This document shows positions 1-8,272 of a stretch of DNA of 64,000 bases, in pieces (the first letter of the stretch is position 1; every line of letters begins with the position of its first letter). The stretch is from Synechococcus sp. MVIR-18-1 (lineage in GTDB: Bacteria; Cyanobacteriota; Cyanobacteriia; PCC-6307; Cyanobiaceae). The stretch covers positions 1,550,001 through 1,614,000 of the forward strand of contig NZ_CP047942.1 of assembly GCF_014279835.1 (NCBI RefSeq), read 5' to 3'. The notes below the pieces were generated by a model. It saw only the letters and a list, made by a program, of their open reading frames with translations. It had not been told where the DNA came from and did no database searches. The position numbers and the translations under genes are program-made.

Positions 1-95
1 TCTTCAAGCCGCCACTGCTTGGAGGGAGCATTTGGCATGTCAATGCGTTTGTAAATGTGACCATCAGTCACAAGGTACTGGCTGGGATCAACCAT
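1..95 (-). CDS. Partial unknown protein, N-terminal end only
   Basis: A minus-strand frame is open from an ATG at 95 to the left edge of the window. It gives about 31 residues of ordinary composition, beginning MVDPSQYLVTDGHIYKRID. An in-frame TTG at 116 is preceded by GGAG about eight bases upstream and could be the true start. The frame is closed further upstream by a TGA. I do not recognise the family from this fragment, and the plus-strand frame over the same bases looks less protein-like. The rest of the gene lies outside the window. Confidence 0.4.
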   Translation of the reverse strand, partial: MVDPSQYLVTDGHIYKRIDMPNAPSKQWRLE

Positions 96-313
96 CTTTT
101 TAGAGGTGACGATCAACGAGAGGTCTCCATCAACAAATCAAATCTGATCGGACCAGGTAGGAAGTCACAAGGGTTTGTCTTGGGGAGCACATCAACAGTG
201 GATGGCCTCTCCCTACCGCTACCACGATCCCAAGCCATCGCGATCAGAAATCCAGGCCTGAGATTCGAGAGCCATAGAGCGATGATGATCCATCTATGAA
301 TGCAGCATTCAGC

Positions 314-664
314 ATGAAAACCCAACATCTTTGCCTTCCGATGCTGCTGCTTGCGCTGGGAGTATCCAGCTCAGTTCATGCCAGTTGCGACACCCTTTCA
401 ACCAAGCTGAGCAGGATCAATGCTGAAGAGAAAGAGTCCTTGAAAAAAGCACGAAAAAAGCACGTCAAAAAGAAATGCGGATCTCAAAGTCAATCTTGGA
501 TTGGAGGAGCAGCAGGTTCCAGACGATTTGAATATCTAAATTGCAAACTCAGCGCACGGAATAGTGAAGAGTTCAAAAACAAGTGGTCTAACGAATCTGC
601 GACTTGGCAGGCCAAGCGAGAGAAATTAGAGACTGAACTCCTCTCCTCTGGTTGTGCTGAATGA
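314..664 (+). CDS. Small secreted basic helical protein
   Basis: This gene encodes a predicted periplasmic protein of about 116 residues with no recognised family. From the ATG at 314 the protein has a classical signal peptide (MKTQ, a leucine-rich core, then SSVHA before SCDTL). An ATG six codons upstream at 296 would add a short N-terminal extension. The mature part is highly charged and lysine-rich (KKARKKHVKKK), probably helical, and carries four cysteines including one near each end, which suggests disulfide-stabilised helices. It stands alone, convergent with the alcohol dehydrogenase gene. Its general architecture resembles the product at 9055-9321. Confidence 0.72.
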   Translation: MKTQHLCLPMLLLALGVSSSVHASCDTLSTKLSRINAEEKESLKKARKKHVKKKCGSQSQSWIGGAAGSRRFEYLNCKLSARNSEEFKNKWSNESATWQAKREKLETELLSSGCAE

Positions 665-702
665 TGGATTCTGCAAGACCAACCAGACAACCAAGCGCAG
701 AC

Positions 703-1719
703 TCAGCCATCCATTAGGCCGTCTGTCTGATCAAGCACGAAGCGGTAACGCACATCACCACGATGCAAGCGTTCAATCGCTTGATTGACCTGATCGAACG
801 GAAGATGCTCCACCTGAGGTTTGATGGCATGCCTCACGCAGAACTCCATCATTTTTCGAAGACTCCCAGGCGACGACGTGGGACTACCCGTGATCGACCG
901 ACGAAAGGAAATCAAATCGAAAGCACCAACTTGTATGGGCTGCAAGACGGCTCCCAGCTGATGCAAGCGACCCCGTGGGGCCAGAGATCCCATCACGGCA
1001 GACCAGTCGAGCGGTTGATTCGCGGTGTTAATCACGAGATCGAAGCGTCCAGCCAATGCGGGGAGCTCTTCTAAGAGCATCACATTGTGAGCCCCAAACC
1101 CCCTGGCCTCATGAGCCTTGGTGAGGTCGGTGGTGAGAGCGGTGACCTCACACCCCCAGGCCTTAGCGAACTGCAGCGCCATATGACCGAGTCCACCAAT
1201 CCCCACAACCGCCACATGGGCCATAGGCGACACCTGCTCATCCAGAAGCGGAGCAAAAACTGTGATGCCACCGCAGAACAACGGTCCTGCCACGGCAGGA
1301 TCCATCCCTTTTGGCAGAACAATTGTCCAGTCCTGGTGGGCTTTGACATGGCTGGCAAGCCCGCCCTGGCGGCCCACAATCGTCGCCTCCAGGGACGGAC
1401 AAAGATTGCTGGTTCCAGCCAAACATTGATCGCAGCGAAAACAACTGCCACTGATCCAGCCCAAGCCACGAATCTGCCCGATCACGCTTGAGTCCACGCC
1501 AGCGCCAACAGACACCACCCTGCCCACAACTTCATGGCCAGGGACTAGCGGGTACTGGCTGATGCCCCAGCTGTTGTCGATCATCGACAGGTCGCTATGG
1601 CAAAGACCGCAGTGAAGGACCTCTAAAACAAGTTCGTCAGCACCCGGCTCAAGCAGGACTCTCTTGACCTTTTGCAGAGGCGCCGATGCACTCTCAGCTT
1701 CCCAGACATCTATATCCAC
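703..1719 (-). CDS. Zinc-dependent NAD(P) alcohol dehydrogenase
   Basis: The protein is a medium-chain dehydrogenase/reductase that should interconvert alcohols and aldehydes, closest in motifs to the YahK/cinnamyl-alcohol-dehydrogenase group. Catalytic zinc ligands are visible as Cys40 in CGLCHSD, His62 in GHEVVG and Cys149. The structural zinc lobe has Cys93, 96, 99 and 107 in the usual C-x2-C-x2-C-x7-C spacing. The Rossmann nucleotide loop GIGGLG is at residues 173-178. Length (338 residues) is normal for the family. The start is GTG, and no upstream in-frame ATG was seen close by. The substrate cannot be read from sequence. The divergent DUF1651 gene lies about 180 bases upstream. Confidence 0.9.
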   Translation of the reverse strand: MDIDVWEAESASAPLQKVKRVLLEPGADELVLEVLHCGLCHSDLSMIDNSWGISQYPLVPGHEVVGRVVSVGAGVDSSVIGQIRGLGWISGSCFRCDQCLAGTSNLCPSLEATIVGRQGGLASHVKAHQDWTIVLPKGMDPAVAGPLFCGGITVFAPLLDEQVSPMAHVAVVGIGGLGHMALQFAKAWGCEVTALTTDLTKAHEARGFGAHNVMLLEELPALAGRFDLVINTANQPLDWSAVMGSLAPRGRLHQLGAVLQPIQVGAFDLISFRRSITGSPTSSPGSLRKMMEFCVRHAIKPQVEHLPFDQVNQAIERLHRGDVRYRFVLDQTDGLMDG

Positions 1720-1897
1720 GATGAATCCAGCCAGCCTGATTCAGCCTTAGCCAGAAAAACAAAAAGTGCGTTGACGCACGCGCAGAACTCAACTAGAACA
1801 TCTGTACCAGCGACAGATTCTTGGCTCCGTGTTCGCCCTACGCCCCTTTCCAGGCTGAAGCGTGGATGCATGACTCTGTCATCAGCCCTCGAAAGAC

Positions 1898-2146
1898 ATG
1901 CCACACCAGGACTGGATCCAGGATCCAAACTCCACGGACACGAAACGTTTCCACCCCGATGAAAAAAGTTGGAGCCGTGATCCACACGTCTTCGTGGATT
2001 CAGGGCGACCTCTTTCAGGTGACCCTCCCCTGTTGAAGACGCGTGTGCATTTGAGCCAGCAAACAGCTGATCAACTTTGGCGCGAGCTCGTACGCGTTGG
2101 CTGGAGGCCCTGCGGCCCACAGTGGAGCTCAGACTCAGACATTTGA
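1898..2146 (+). CDS. DUF1651 family protein
   Basis: This is an 82-residue protein matching the DUF1651 pattern known from marine picocyanobacteria. It has an N-terminal FHPDEKSW segment, then VFVDSGRPLSGDPPLLKTR, then a helix containing LWRELVRVGW and a C-terminal P-x-W. Family members are small soluble proteins of unknown function, usually present in several copies per genome. The ATG start gives the typical family length. The gene is convergent with the cupin gene, with about 50 bases between them. The longer minus-strand frame over the same bases has no family resemblance and is taken as a shadow. Confidence 0.75.
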   Translation: MPHQDWIQDPNSTDTKRFHPDEKSWSRDPHVFVDSGRPLSGDPPLLKTRVHLSQQTADQLWRELVRVGWRPCGPQWSSDSDI

Positions 2147-2197
2147 GCCACCTCCATCACAATCAACGCTTGATTAGGAATGCCTGTTTCGCTGCAC

Positions 2198-2467
2198 CTA
2201 ACCGAATTGGTAATGCTTACGCACAGGTTGGTGAACTTCCCAAGTGCAGCTCATCCCCTTCGGAAACACAACAAGATCTCCCGCCCCAAATCTCACGGGC
2301 TCGCCGCCATCCGGAGTCACCGTCACATCCCCGTCAAGCAACAAGCAAGTTTCGCGCTGGTCATAGGTCCAAGGGAATCTGCTGATGTCGCAGCCCCAAA
2401 TCGGCCAATCTCGTAAACCAAGAGCCAGGATCGTGCTCTCGGGACAAGGCGATGTGACACTGATCAT
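2198..2467 (-). CDS. Small cupin-domain protein
   Basis: This is an 89-residue single-domain cupin of the Cupin_3 (EutQ/DUF861-like) type. The hallmark segments are the strand with YDQRETCLLLDGDVTVTPDGG and the second motif FGAGDLVVFPKGMSCTWEV, ending in the aromatic tail KHYQFG. Such proteins have a beta-barrel that may bind a metal or small ligand, but the usual histidines of the first metal motif are not obvious here, so enzymatic activity is doubtful. The ATG at 2467 is chosen because the longer frame to 2575 runs into the Rieske gene and adds no conserved sequence. The gene lies 22 bases downstream of the Rieske oxygenase on the same strand, which suggests co-transcription. Confidence 0.8.
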   Translation of the reverse strand: MISVTSPCPESTILALGLRDWPIWGCDISRFPWTYDQRETCLLLDGDVTVTPDGGEPVRFGAGDLVVFPKGMSCTWEVHQPVRKHYQFG

Positions 2468-2489
2468 CGTGGTAATTGAACAGAGCTTC

Positions 2490-3812
2490 TCAGATTCGCT
2501 GATTTCGGGGCGCCTGACCATCCCCAACGAGCAATCCCCGCTGCCAACGAGACGTTTGGCGGAGCGAGACACCACTCAGTGCAGCGAGAGTTACACCCAA
2601 CCAAAGCAGCCAACTCAACTGACCCGCTCCGATCAACACGGCAGACAGCCACAGCGAACCCCAGAGCCAAGGCCGTAGTGAACGAATCCGTCGCAGAGCA
2701 ACCGAGCAGCTGCGACAGTGCTTGGTATGACTGTGATATCGATCCATTAAAACCTCTACATCCTGACGCGGCGGCAGCGGCCGGCCAGCGAAGGGGCCAC
2801 CTCCTTCGCGGTTGACCCAGCGATGTAGCGCCTTGACATACACATCAGCTGATGTGGGAAGGACAAAAGCCTGTTCAGCGGAAGCACTGCCACCAGCGGC
2901 TTCAAGGACCCTTTCTTGCCAGTGCAGAAAGACCTGATCGTCCTCTAAGACCTTGTGGTTGCCGATGTGCTGCAACCAGCGAGGCCGCAACCCCACCAAG
3001 ACGCGAGGAGCAACAGCCTTGAACTGGAAGGGGAACCGAGCAAACAAACGACATTTCCCTCGGCTGATCGGTACGGCATAAACCACCGTCAAAATGCGCG
3101 CAAACCCCTTAGCCGTGAGGTCATGCCACATCAACTGGGGAGCTCGAAAATGTGTGTCCTGTGAACCGAGCTTTCCCTTTCGAGGACCCTCCTGCCAAAA
3201 CGCTTCAAACCCTTGGGAGTCCTCGCGGGTGATCACTGCCTCCACTGGAGAGGCATTCTCCCTTTTGCCCACGGTGCGGTGATGCGTGAAGGGAACATGA
3301 CTCACATCCAAAACATTCTCAAGGAGGGTGAGAGCATCCATCGGCAAATCGCGGAATGTGTCTTGCACAATCCAGCCATCCGCCCAACCATCTCCCTGCT
3401 CCTTCAAAACTGGAACCAAGGGAAGCGCTGCAGGATCAGCAGCTGTAGCCGTGCCGCTCCAGACAAACAACAATCCCTGGCCTATCGCAGTGGGCAAGCT
3501 CCCACATTCCGTTCGCTGGGCTTGCGAGCGAGCTCCTTCCCCCATTTGAGGAATCGCCCGACACGTACCCTCCCCGTCAAAACTCCAACCGTGATATGGA
3601 CATTCCAATTGACCGGCCTCATTGATCCGGCCTTCACTCAATGGAACAAGTCGGTGAGGGCAGACATCTTTAAAGGCTCTCCAGCTGTCGCCAGGAGCAT
3701 CCCACCACAGCACCAAATCTTGATCAAGAAGCGTGAATCGCTGGGGACGGGTTGGGTCAAGATCGCGCGTATAGGCCACGGGCCACCACTGTTCACTCCA
3801 GCTGGGGTGCAT
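2490..3812 (-). CDS. Rieske non-heme iron oxygenase, pheophorbide a oxygenase-like
   Basis: This 440-residue protein resembles the PaO/Tic55/chlorophyllide a oxygenase family, which oxidises tetrapyrroles or related hydrophobic substrates using electrons from ferredoxin. The Rieske [2Fe-2S] ligands are Cys51 and His53 in CPHR and Cys71 and His74 in CPYHGW. The mononuclear iron motif is D-x2-H-x4-H at residues 169-177. A C-x2-C pair (KHCRSCS) stands before the C-terminal region, as in PaO and Tic55 homologs. Two hydrophobic C-terminal helices suggest a membrane anchor. The ATG at 3812 (MHPSW) starts just before the conserved SEQWWPVAY; the frame can extend to 3926 but that part looks non-conserved. 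The cupin gene follows immediately. The substrate is unknown. Confidence 0.88.
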   Translation of the reverse strand: MHPSWSEQWWPVAYTRDLDPTRPQRFTLLDQDLVLWWDAPGDSWRAFKDVCPHRLVPLSEGRINEAGQLECPYHGWSFDGEGTCRAIPQMGEGARSQAQRTECGSLPTAIGQGLLFVWSGTATAADPAALPLVPVLKEQGDGWADGWIVQDTFRDLPMDALTLLENVLDVSHVPFTHHRTVGKRENASPVEAVITREDSQGFEAFWQEGPRKGKLGSQDTHFRAPQLMWHDLTAKGFARILTVVYAVPISRGKCRLFARFPFQFKAVAPRVLVGLRPRWLQHIGNHKVLEDDQVFLHWQERVLEAAGGSASAEQAFVLPTSADVYVKALHRWVNREGGGPFAGRPLPPRQDVEVLMDRYHSHTKHCRSCSVALRRIRSLRPWLWGSLWLSAVLIGAGQLSWLLWLGVTLAALSGVSLRQTSRWQRGLLVGDGQAPRNQRI

Positions 3813-3952
3813 GGTTGCTTCACGACTGACACCATGATCGTCGGATCTTGATCCGTATCGTGAGGCTGTACGCCGTACCGAGCAGATTGAACGTTCAGCT
3901 CGATGGCCATCGGCTCCCAAACTCACTTGAACAACGCTGAGACAGCTTCCCT

Positions 3953-4354
3953 ATGGTTTTGACCGTTTTTTCAATCCTTCTAGCTCTGTTTCACTTCGTC
4001 GGGCCGATGCCCACCGATCTGGGCATCCATCAAGGTCAACTCAGTTCGTGCGAATCACCCGCTCACTGCGCACGACTCGAGTGGGAGCGAAACGATCCAG
4101 TCGAAAGCCTAAGGGAACTCGCCGAAGTCATCCAACAAACCCCTCGATCCGAGATCGTCGAACAGCGAGCGGATTATCTCCATGCCACCGCAAGCAGTCA
4201 GATTTTCGGCTTCGTTGATGATTTAGAGCTCTACGCGGATTCAGAACGATCTGTACTCCAGGCACGCTCAGTTTCAAGACTTGGAGAATCAGATCTTGGG
4301 GTCAACGAACAACGTCTTCGAAGCTTGGAAGCTGCCTTGTCCAATCAAGAGTGA
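3953..4354 (+). CDS. DUF1499 family protein
   Basis: This is a 133-residue protein of the DUF1499 family, whose role is unknown and whose members are common in cyanobacteria and algae. An N-terminal hydrophobic stretch (VLTVFSILLALFHFVG) looks like a signal peptide or membrane anchor. The domain core shows SSCESPAHCARLEW near residue 30 and, near the end, the DDLELYADSERSVLQARSVS strand pair ending in R-x-GxSDLGVNEQR, which is the diagnostic part. It is divergent from the Rieske gene, with about 140 bases between the starts, which could hold both promoters. Confidence 0.85.
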   Translation: MVLTVFSILLALFHFVGPMPTDLGIHQGQLSSCESPAHCARLEWERNDPVESLRELAEVIQQTPRSEIVEQRADYLHATASSQIFGFVDDLELYADSERSVLQARSVSRLGESDLGVNEQRLRSLEAALSNQE

Positions 4355-4575
4355 ATGAGATCGTGTCGCATTTAACGTTAAGCGTCCACGTAAATCAGTG
4401 CAGCTCAAACACATACAAGGGTCATCATCATGCACGCTGGCATGGAGCTGAACAGGGCGATAACTCGGGCGCATGTGTGATCCGCTTTGAACTGTTTTGA
4501 CGCATCAATGAACCGCTCACCAGGTCTGGCAATCCATTCTGAAATTGTTGTTATCAATGCATCCGCGACCCATCT

Positions 4576-5715
4576 TTATTCGGTCAGTTGGGCAGCGAGA
4601 TCAACCGCACTTTGGAGAGCCCCTTCAGCCATGCCAAAACCAGGGCCGGCAATCCAGTCCCCACAAAAGCCAACAGCACTGGGCCCGCACCATTGAAGGG
4701 ACGTTGGGAGCGGGTAATCCAGGGGCTGAGATGCTCCCCAACGCATGACCCCTAAAGAACGCGCCAGAGGAAGTGCCTGAGCCAACTCTGGCCAAGGCAG
4801 CAACAGCTCAGTGAGAGCCTTTCGTTGACGTAATTCCTGCGACACCAACAAACCAGGCTGGCTGTCTGGCGTGATCGGGGACCCGTCATCTAATCCATGG
4901 ACCACTAAGCCCAGCTTTTGATCCTGCTGACGATGAAGAACGATTCGTTCAATGCCAAATGTTTCTTGAGCTTCAGACGTCAACCAAATTTGCCTAGGGA
5001 GATGGTCGGCACATCGAGGGAATTCGAGCATCAAATTCCAGCGCACCGATGCACGCATCTCAGCAATTTGCTCGAGTGCAGCGTCCAGGAAGGGATCCAC
5101 ATTCAACGGAACTGCCGAACGCAAAGGCACATCGCGCCACCCCAACATCGCCAGGGAGCGGGGATGCGCCAAAAGATTTCCAGTGACCACTAAAGAACGC
5201 GCACGGTGCTGACCGGAGAAGCACCACCATCCATTTTCCCTACTCAAGCCACTGATTCGTTCTCCAAACACCCCGTGCGTTTTTGAGCCTGCAGCCTGCA
5301 GCAAAGCTTCTGGCACCGATGCCATGGTTGGCACACCACGAAAACGAGGGCCCTGCAGCAGTGGGTGATCCGGTGGGTCAACGAGGCAACCCGTCTCATT
5401 TAACCCAACAACAATTCCTCGATCAGGCTGGACAATCCCCTTCTCCAGAAGAGGATTCCACAATTCAGCGAGACGACCCTTCGGTGGTTGGCTGAAGCTG
5501 AAACAAGGCGCACCATGGTCGAGCCGCCAGAGCAAATCGTCGCGTCGGCGCCGCGACGCGGCTCGACCACCAGGACCTCGACCAGCTTCTAAGAGCAAAA
5601 TGGTGCCGTCAAAACCGGCTTGACGAAGCGAAGCAGCAAGACCAGTGCCGGCCAGACCAGCTCCGATCACAGCAAGATCAAAATCTGAATGCGGAGAGTC
5701 AGCTAATAGGGTCAT
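4576..5715 (-). CDS. FAD-dependent oxidoreductase, renalase/amine-oxidase-like
   Basis: This is a 379-residue flavoprotein with an N-terminal Rossmann dinucleotide-binding fold: VIGAGLAGTGLA from about residue 16, followed by the acidic strand end and the arginine-rich GGRAASRR motif typical of the amine-oxidase/renalase superfamily. Near the C-terminus, VGFCGDWIAGPGFGMAEGALQSA is the conserved second FAD contact. The substrate cannot be inferred. Cyanobacterial homologs are usually annotated only as NAD(P)/FAD-dependent oxidoreductase. It is divergent from the bestrophin gene with only about 38 bases between starts. It shares strand with the nearby Rieske oxygenase but the DUF1499 gene separates them. 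Confidence 0.87.
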   Translation of the reverse strand: MTLLADSPHSDFDLAVIGAGLAGTGLAASLRQAGFDGTILLLEAGRGPGGRAASRRRRDDLLWRLDHGAPCFSFSQPPKGRLAELWNPLLEKGIVQPDRGIVVGLNETGCLVDPPDHPLLQGPRFRGVPTMASVPEALLQAAGSKTHGVFGERISGLSRENGWWCFSGQHRARSLVVTGNLLAHPRSLAMLGWRDVPLRSAVPLNVDPFLDAALEQIAEMRASVRWNLMLEFPRCADHLPRQIWLTSEAQETFGIERIVLHRQQDQKLGLVVHGLDDGSPITPDSQPGLLVSQELRQRKALTELLLPWPELAQALPLARSLGVMRWGASQPLDYPLPTSLQWCGPSAVGFCGDWIAGPGFGMAEGALQSAVDLAAQLTE

Positions 5716-5753
5716 AAAGCGCCAATGGCCGCGGGATTAAGTCAAAGCGAATC

Positions 5754-6701
5754 ATGGGGAACGCCATGCCAATTAAGTCTGGGACCTACGGCGATCCACC
5801 GCGTACAGCTCGACGGGACTATTTCGTTGTTTTGTTGCTGTTGCTGTGGCGTATGCGCTACGACCTCTTGCTGTTGGCGGTGGTTGGCACTCTGATCTTG
5901 AGTGACACAGTGCCCACCAATTGGCAACAAAGCGGCAGCGTGGTCTCAATTATGGGAATTACGGTATCGATCTTTATAGGTTTTAGAAATACTCAGGCGA
6001 TTGGCCGTTGGTGGGAAGCACGGCAATTATGGGGAGCAATCGTTAACCACAGCCGCAATTGGACAGACATTTTAACAAGTCTGCTTCCAGAAGATCACTT
6101 AGCGAGTGCAGATGGACGCAACCTAGTGCGTTATCAAGTTGCAATGGTTTGGCAGCTCAATTTTCAGTTAAGAAATTTTTACCATCAAGATCTAAGGCGC
6201 TTCCAAGACTACCTCTTGGAGAATCTAGAGATGAAACCAACAACAACACTAAGACAATTAGGGCAGGCTAGAGCCATTGCAGTTCGCAAACTATATGAAA
6301 ACAAAAGCATCAATGCTCGTGGCAGAGAACAATTAATGAACATTGCCAATGCCACCGTTGACGCAATCGGTGGCCTTGAGAGAATTAGAAATACGCCATT
6401 GCCTGCAAGTTACGACGTTTTTGTTCGCATGTTGAGCTGGATCTTCGGGTTTCAGCTCCTGTTGAACTTCAAAACAGATGGGACATCTGTAGTCGGCAGC
6501 ATCACCGGGATCGTGTTGTTCCTTGGCTTTTTAATGGCCGAACGCATTGGTGCCTACGTTGAAGGTCCATTCGATGGAGATGGAAGCACATTTGCATTGC
6601 CTCTCAATGCAATCTGTCTCACGATTAGCCGCGACTTACTAGGGAATGAAACCGATTCATGCCTCCATCATTTCTCCAAAGACCCTGTTCGATGGACGTA
6701 A
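5754..6701 (+). CDS. Bestrophin-family anion channel-like membrane protein
   Basis: This is a 315-residue integral membrane protein of the bestrophin/UPF0187 family. The diagnostic RWWEAR motif lies at about residues 85-90, after two hydrophobic helices, with the cytoplasmic helical region and further hydrophobic helices (RMLSWIFGFQLLLNF and GIVLFLGFLMAERIGAYVEGPF) following. In algae and plants thylakoid bestrophins carry chloride or bicarbonate. A similar role in supplying bicarbonate or balancing charge here is only inference. ATG codons at 5754 and 5766 are both possible starts. The SSADH gene follows after 56 bases on the same strand, and both look more AT-rich than their neighbours. Confidence 0.88.
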   Translation: MGNAMPIKSGTYGDPPRTARRDYFVVLLLLLWRMRYDLLLLAVVGTLILSDTVPTNWQQSGSVVSIMGITVSIFIGFRNTQAIGRWWEARQLWGAIVNHSRNWTDILTSLLPEDHLASADGRNLVRYQVAMVWQLNFQLRNFYHQDLRRFQDYLLENLEMKPTTTLRQLGQARAIAVRKLYENKSINARGREQLMNIANATVDAIGGLERIRNTPLPASYDVFVRMLSWIFGFQLLLNFKTDGTSVVGSITGIVLFLGFLMAERIGAYVEGPFDGDGSTFALPLNAICLTISRDLLGNETDSCLHHFSKDPVRWT

Positions 6702-6757
6702 AATAGTTAAAATCAAGGTCACAAGCCCTCATTCGTTAGGGCAAAACATAAGAAAAA

Positions 6758-8137
6758 ATGACACAAGCAAAAGGCCTTAAAGCGGTTAATCCTGCCACCG
6801 GAGAAATCATTAACACGTATCCATTAATGGATCAAGTTCAGATCATTCAAGCCATAGAGCAGGCGCATTCTGGATACCAACAATGGAAAACCTCTGCTTT
6901 TAGCGTAAGAGCAAAAGCTCTTACTCAGGCCTCACAGGCATTAAAAGCAAACAATATTGCCTTGGCAGAATGTATCACCCAAGAAATGGGAAAGCCTATT
7001 CAGCAATCATTAGCGGAGGTAGAAAAATGTGCCTGGGTCTGCGAGTATTTCGCAGCGAATGGTCAACAGCACCTTGCTGACGAAATGATCGATCTGGGTG
7101 AGAAGAAGGCCGTCGTAACGGCGCAACCGCTCGGAATTCTTTTTGCAGTGATGCCCTGGAATTTCCCTCTATGGCAAGCCTTCAGAGCAATTGCCCCTGC
7201 CTTAATGGCAGGAAATACGCTCCTTCTAAAAGGTGCATCCAATGTGCCGGGATGCAGCAAGGCCATTCAAAAAATCTTTGACAGCTGCGACATCCCTCAA
7301 GGGGTCTTCACGAATTTGCCCATTCGATCAACAGATGCACAACTCGTCATTGCGCATCCAAAAGTACGCGCTGTCACCCTTACAGGGAGCGAGGAGGCCG
7401 GTCGTGCTGTGGCATCAATTGCAGGCGCCAATCTAAAAAAATGTGTTTTAGAGCTAGGGGGACAAGATCCCTATCTAATCCTTCACGATGCAGATCTTGA
7501 TTTAGCAGCAGATCGTTGTGCAGCAAGTCGGATGCTTTGCTCAGGACAAGTTTGCATTGCAGCAAAACGCCTGATTATTGTCAATGATGTCTACGATCAA
7601 TTCTTCAACCTTCTGCAGGAAAAACTGAATTCTTACGTGATGGGAGACCCAATGAATCCCGCATTTAATATTGGACCAATAGCAAGATTAGATCTCCGTC
7701 AAAAAATTCATCTGCAGGTTGAAAAAAGCATTAAACAGGGAGCCACTCTTCGCAAAGGTGGGAGAATACCAGAACAACAAGGCTGGTGGTATCCCATCAC
7801 AGTCCTCGAAGATGTCACACCGGGGATGCCCGCATTTGATGATGAAATTTTTGGGCCAGTGCTTAGCCTTGTCCGTGCAGAAAATGACAAGCATGCGATT
7901 GAACTTGCCTCCGAAACTCGCTTTGGATTGGGAGCAGCCATTTTTTCAGCAAACACCGCCAATGCCAAGCGAATCGCAGTCGAAGACATTGAAGCAGGAT
8001 GCGTGGCAATCAATGATTTTGTAAGAAGTGATCCTCGGGTTCCCTTCGGAGGGATTAAAGACAGTGGCTATGGCAGAGAACTGGGTAAACTTGGTATCCA
8101 TGAATTTATCAACAGCAAAAGCATTGTAGGAGCTTGA
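6758..8137 (+). CDS. gabD: NAD(P)-dependent succinate-semialdehyde dehydrogenase
   Basis: This is a 459-residue aldehyde dehydrogenase of the succinate-semialdehyde dehydrogenase type, oxidising succinate semialdehyde to succinate. The catalytic general base lies in LELGGQDPYL at about residue 232 and the catalytic cysteine in GQVCIAAKR at about residue 265. The start N-P-A-T-G-E-I and the ending PFGGIKDSGYGRELG are characteristic of the Sad/GabD group. Cyanobacteria use this enzyme with 2-oxoglutarate decarboxylase to bypass the missing 2-oxoglutarate dehydrogenase step. The decarboxylase is not in this window. It follows the bestrophin gene and may be co-transcribed with it. Assignment to the exact subfamily is less certain than the ALDH fold. 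Confidence 0.88.
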   Translation: MTQAKGLKAVNPATGEIINTYPLMDQVQIIQAIEQAHSGYQQWKTSAFSVRAKALTQASQALKANNIALAECITQEMGKPIQQSLAEVEKCAWVCEYFAANGQQHLADEMIDLGEKKAVVTAQPLGILFAVMPWNFPLWQAFRAIAPALMAGNTLLLKGASNVPGCSKAIQKIFDSCDIPQGVFTNLPIRSTDAQLVIAHPKVRAVTLTGSEEAGRAVASIAGANLKKCVLELGGQDPYLILHDADLDLAADRCAASRMLCSGQVCIAAKRLIIVNDVYDQFFNLLQEKLNSYVMGDPMNPAFNIGPIARLDLRQKIHLQVEKSIKQGATLRKGGRIPEQQGWWYPITVLEDVTPGMPAFDDEIFGPVLSLVRAENDKHAIELASETRFGLGAAIFSANTANAKRIAVEDIEAGCVAINDFVRSDPRVPFGGIKDSGYGRELGKLGIHEFINSKSIVGA

Positions 8138-8178
8138 TTAAATTAAAAAGCAACAACAACAACCATGGGGCATTAAAA

Positions 8179-8200
8179 AAGATGGGTGGCGGCCCATCTT
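8179..8200 (-). terminator. Probable intrinsic terminator for the minus-strand SDR gene
   Basis: An eight-base stem (AAGATGGG with CCCATCTT) encloses a six-base loop. Read on the minus strand it is followed directly by a run of T. It lies about 75 bases beyond the stop of the SDR gene and about 40 bases beyond the convergent SSADH gene, so it could serve both directions, better on the minus strand. A second perfect repeat, TGATCAGA/TCTGATCA at 8217-8240, lies closer to the SDR stop but has no T run. Confidence 0.5.
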
Positions 8201-8272
8201 CTCAACTTGATTGCAATGATCAGAAGTCAAACTCTGATCACTGATTTATCGCATATATAGAGGACCTGGTCT

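Noticed and set aside
57-299. 80-codon plus-strand frame from a GTG at the left edge
   Set aside because: It is not protein-like in its last half and lies over the better minus-strand frame that runs off the left edge.
1710-2120. 136-codon minus-strand frame over the DUF1651 gene
   Set aside because: The plus-strand frame matches DUF1651; the minus-strand frame has no recognisable pattern.
3213-3851. 212-codon plus-strand frame inside the Rieske oxygenase
   Set aside because: Complementary shadow of a clearly conserved gene; the translated sequence has no domain features.
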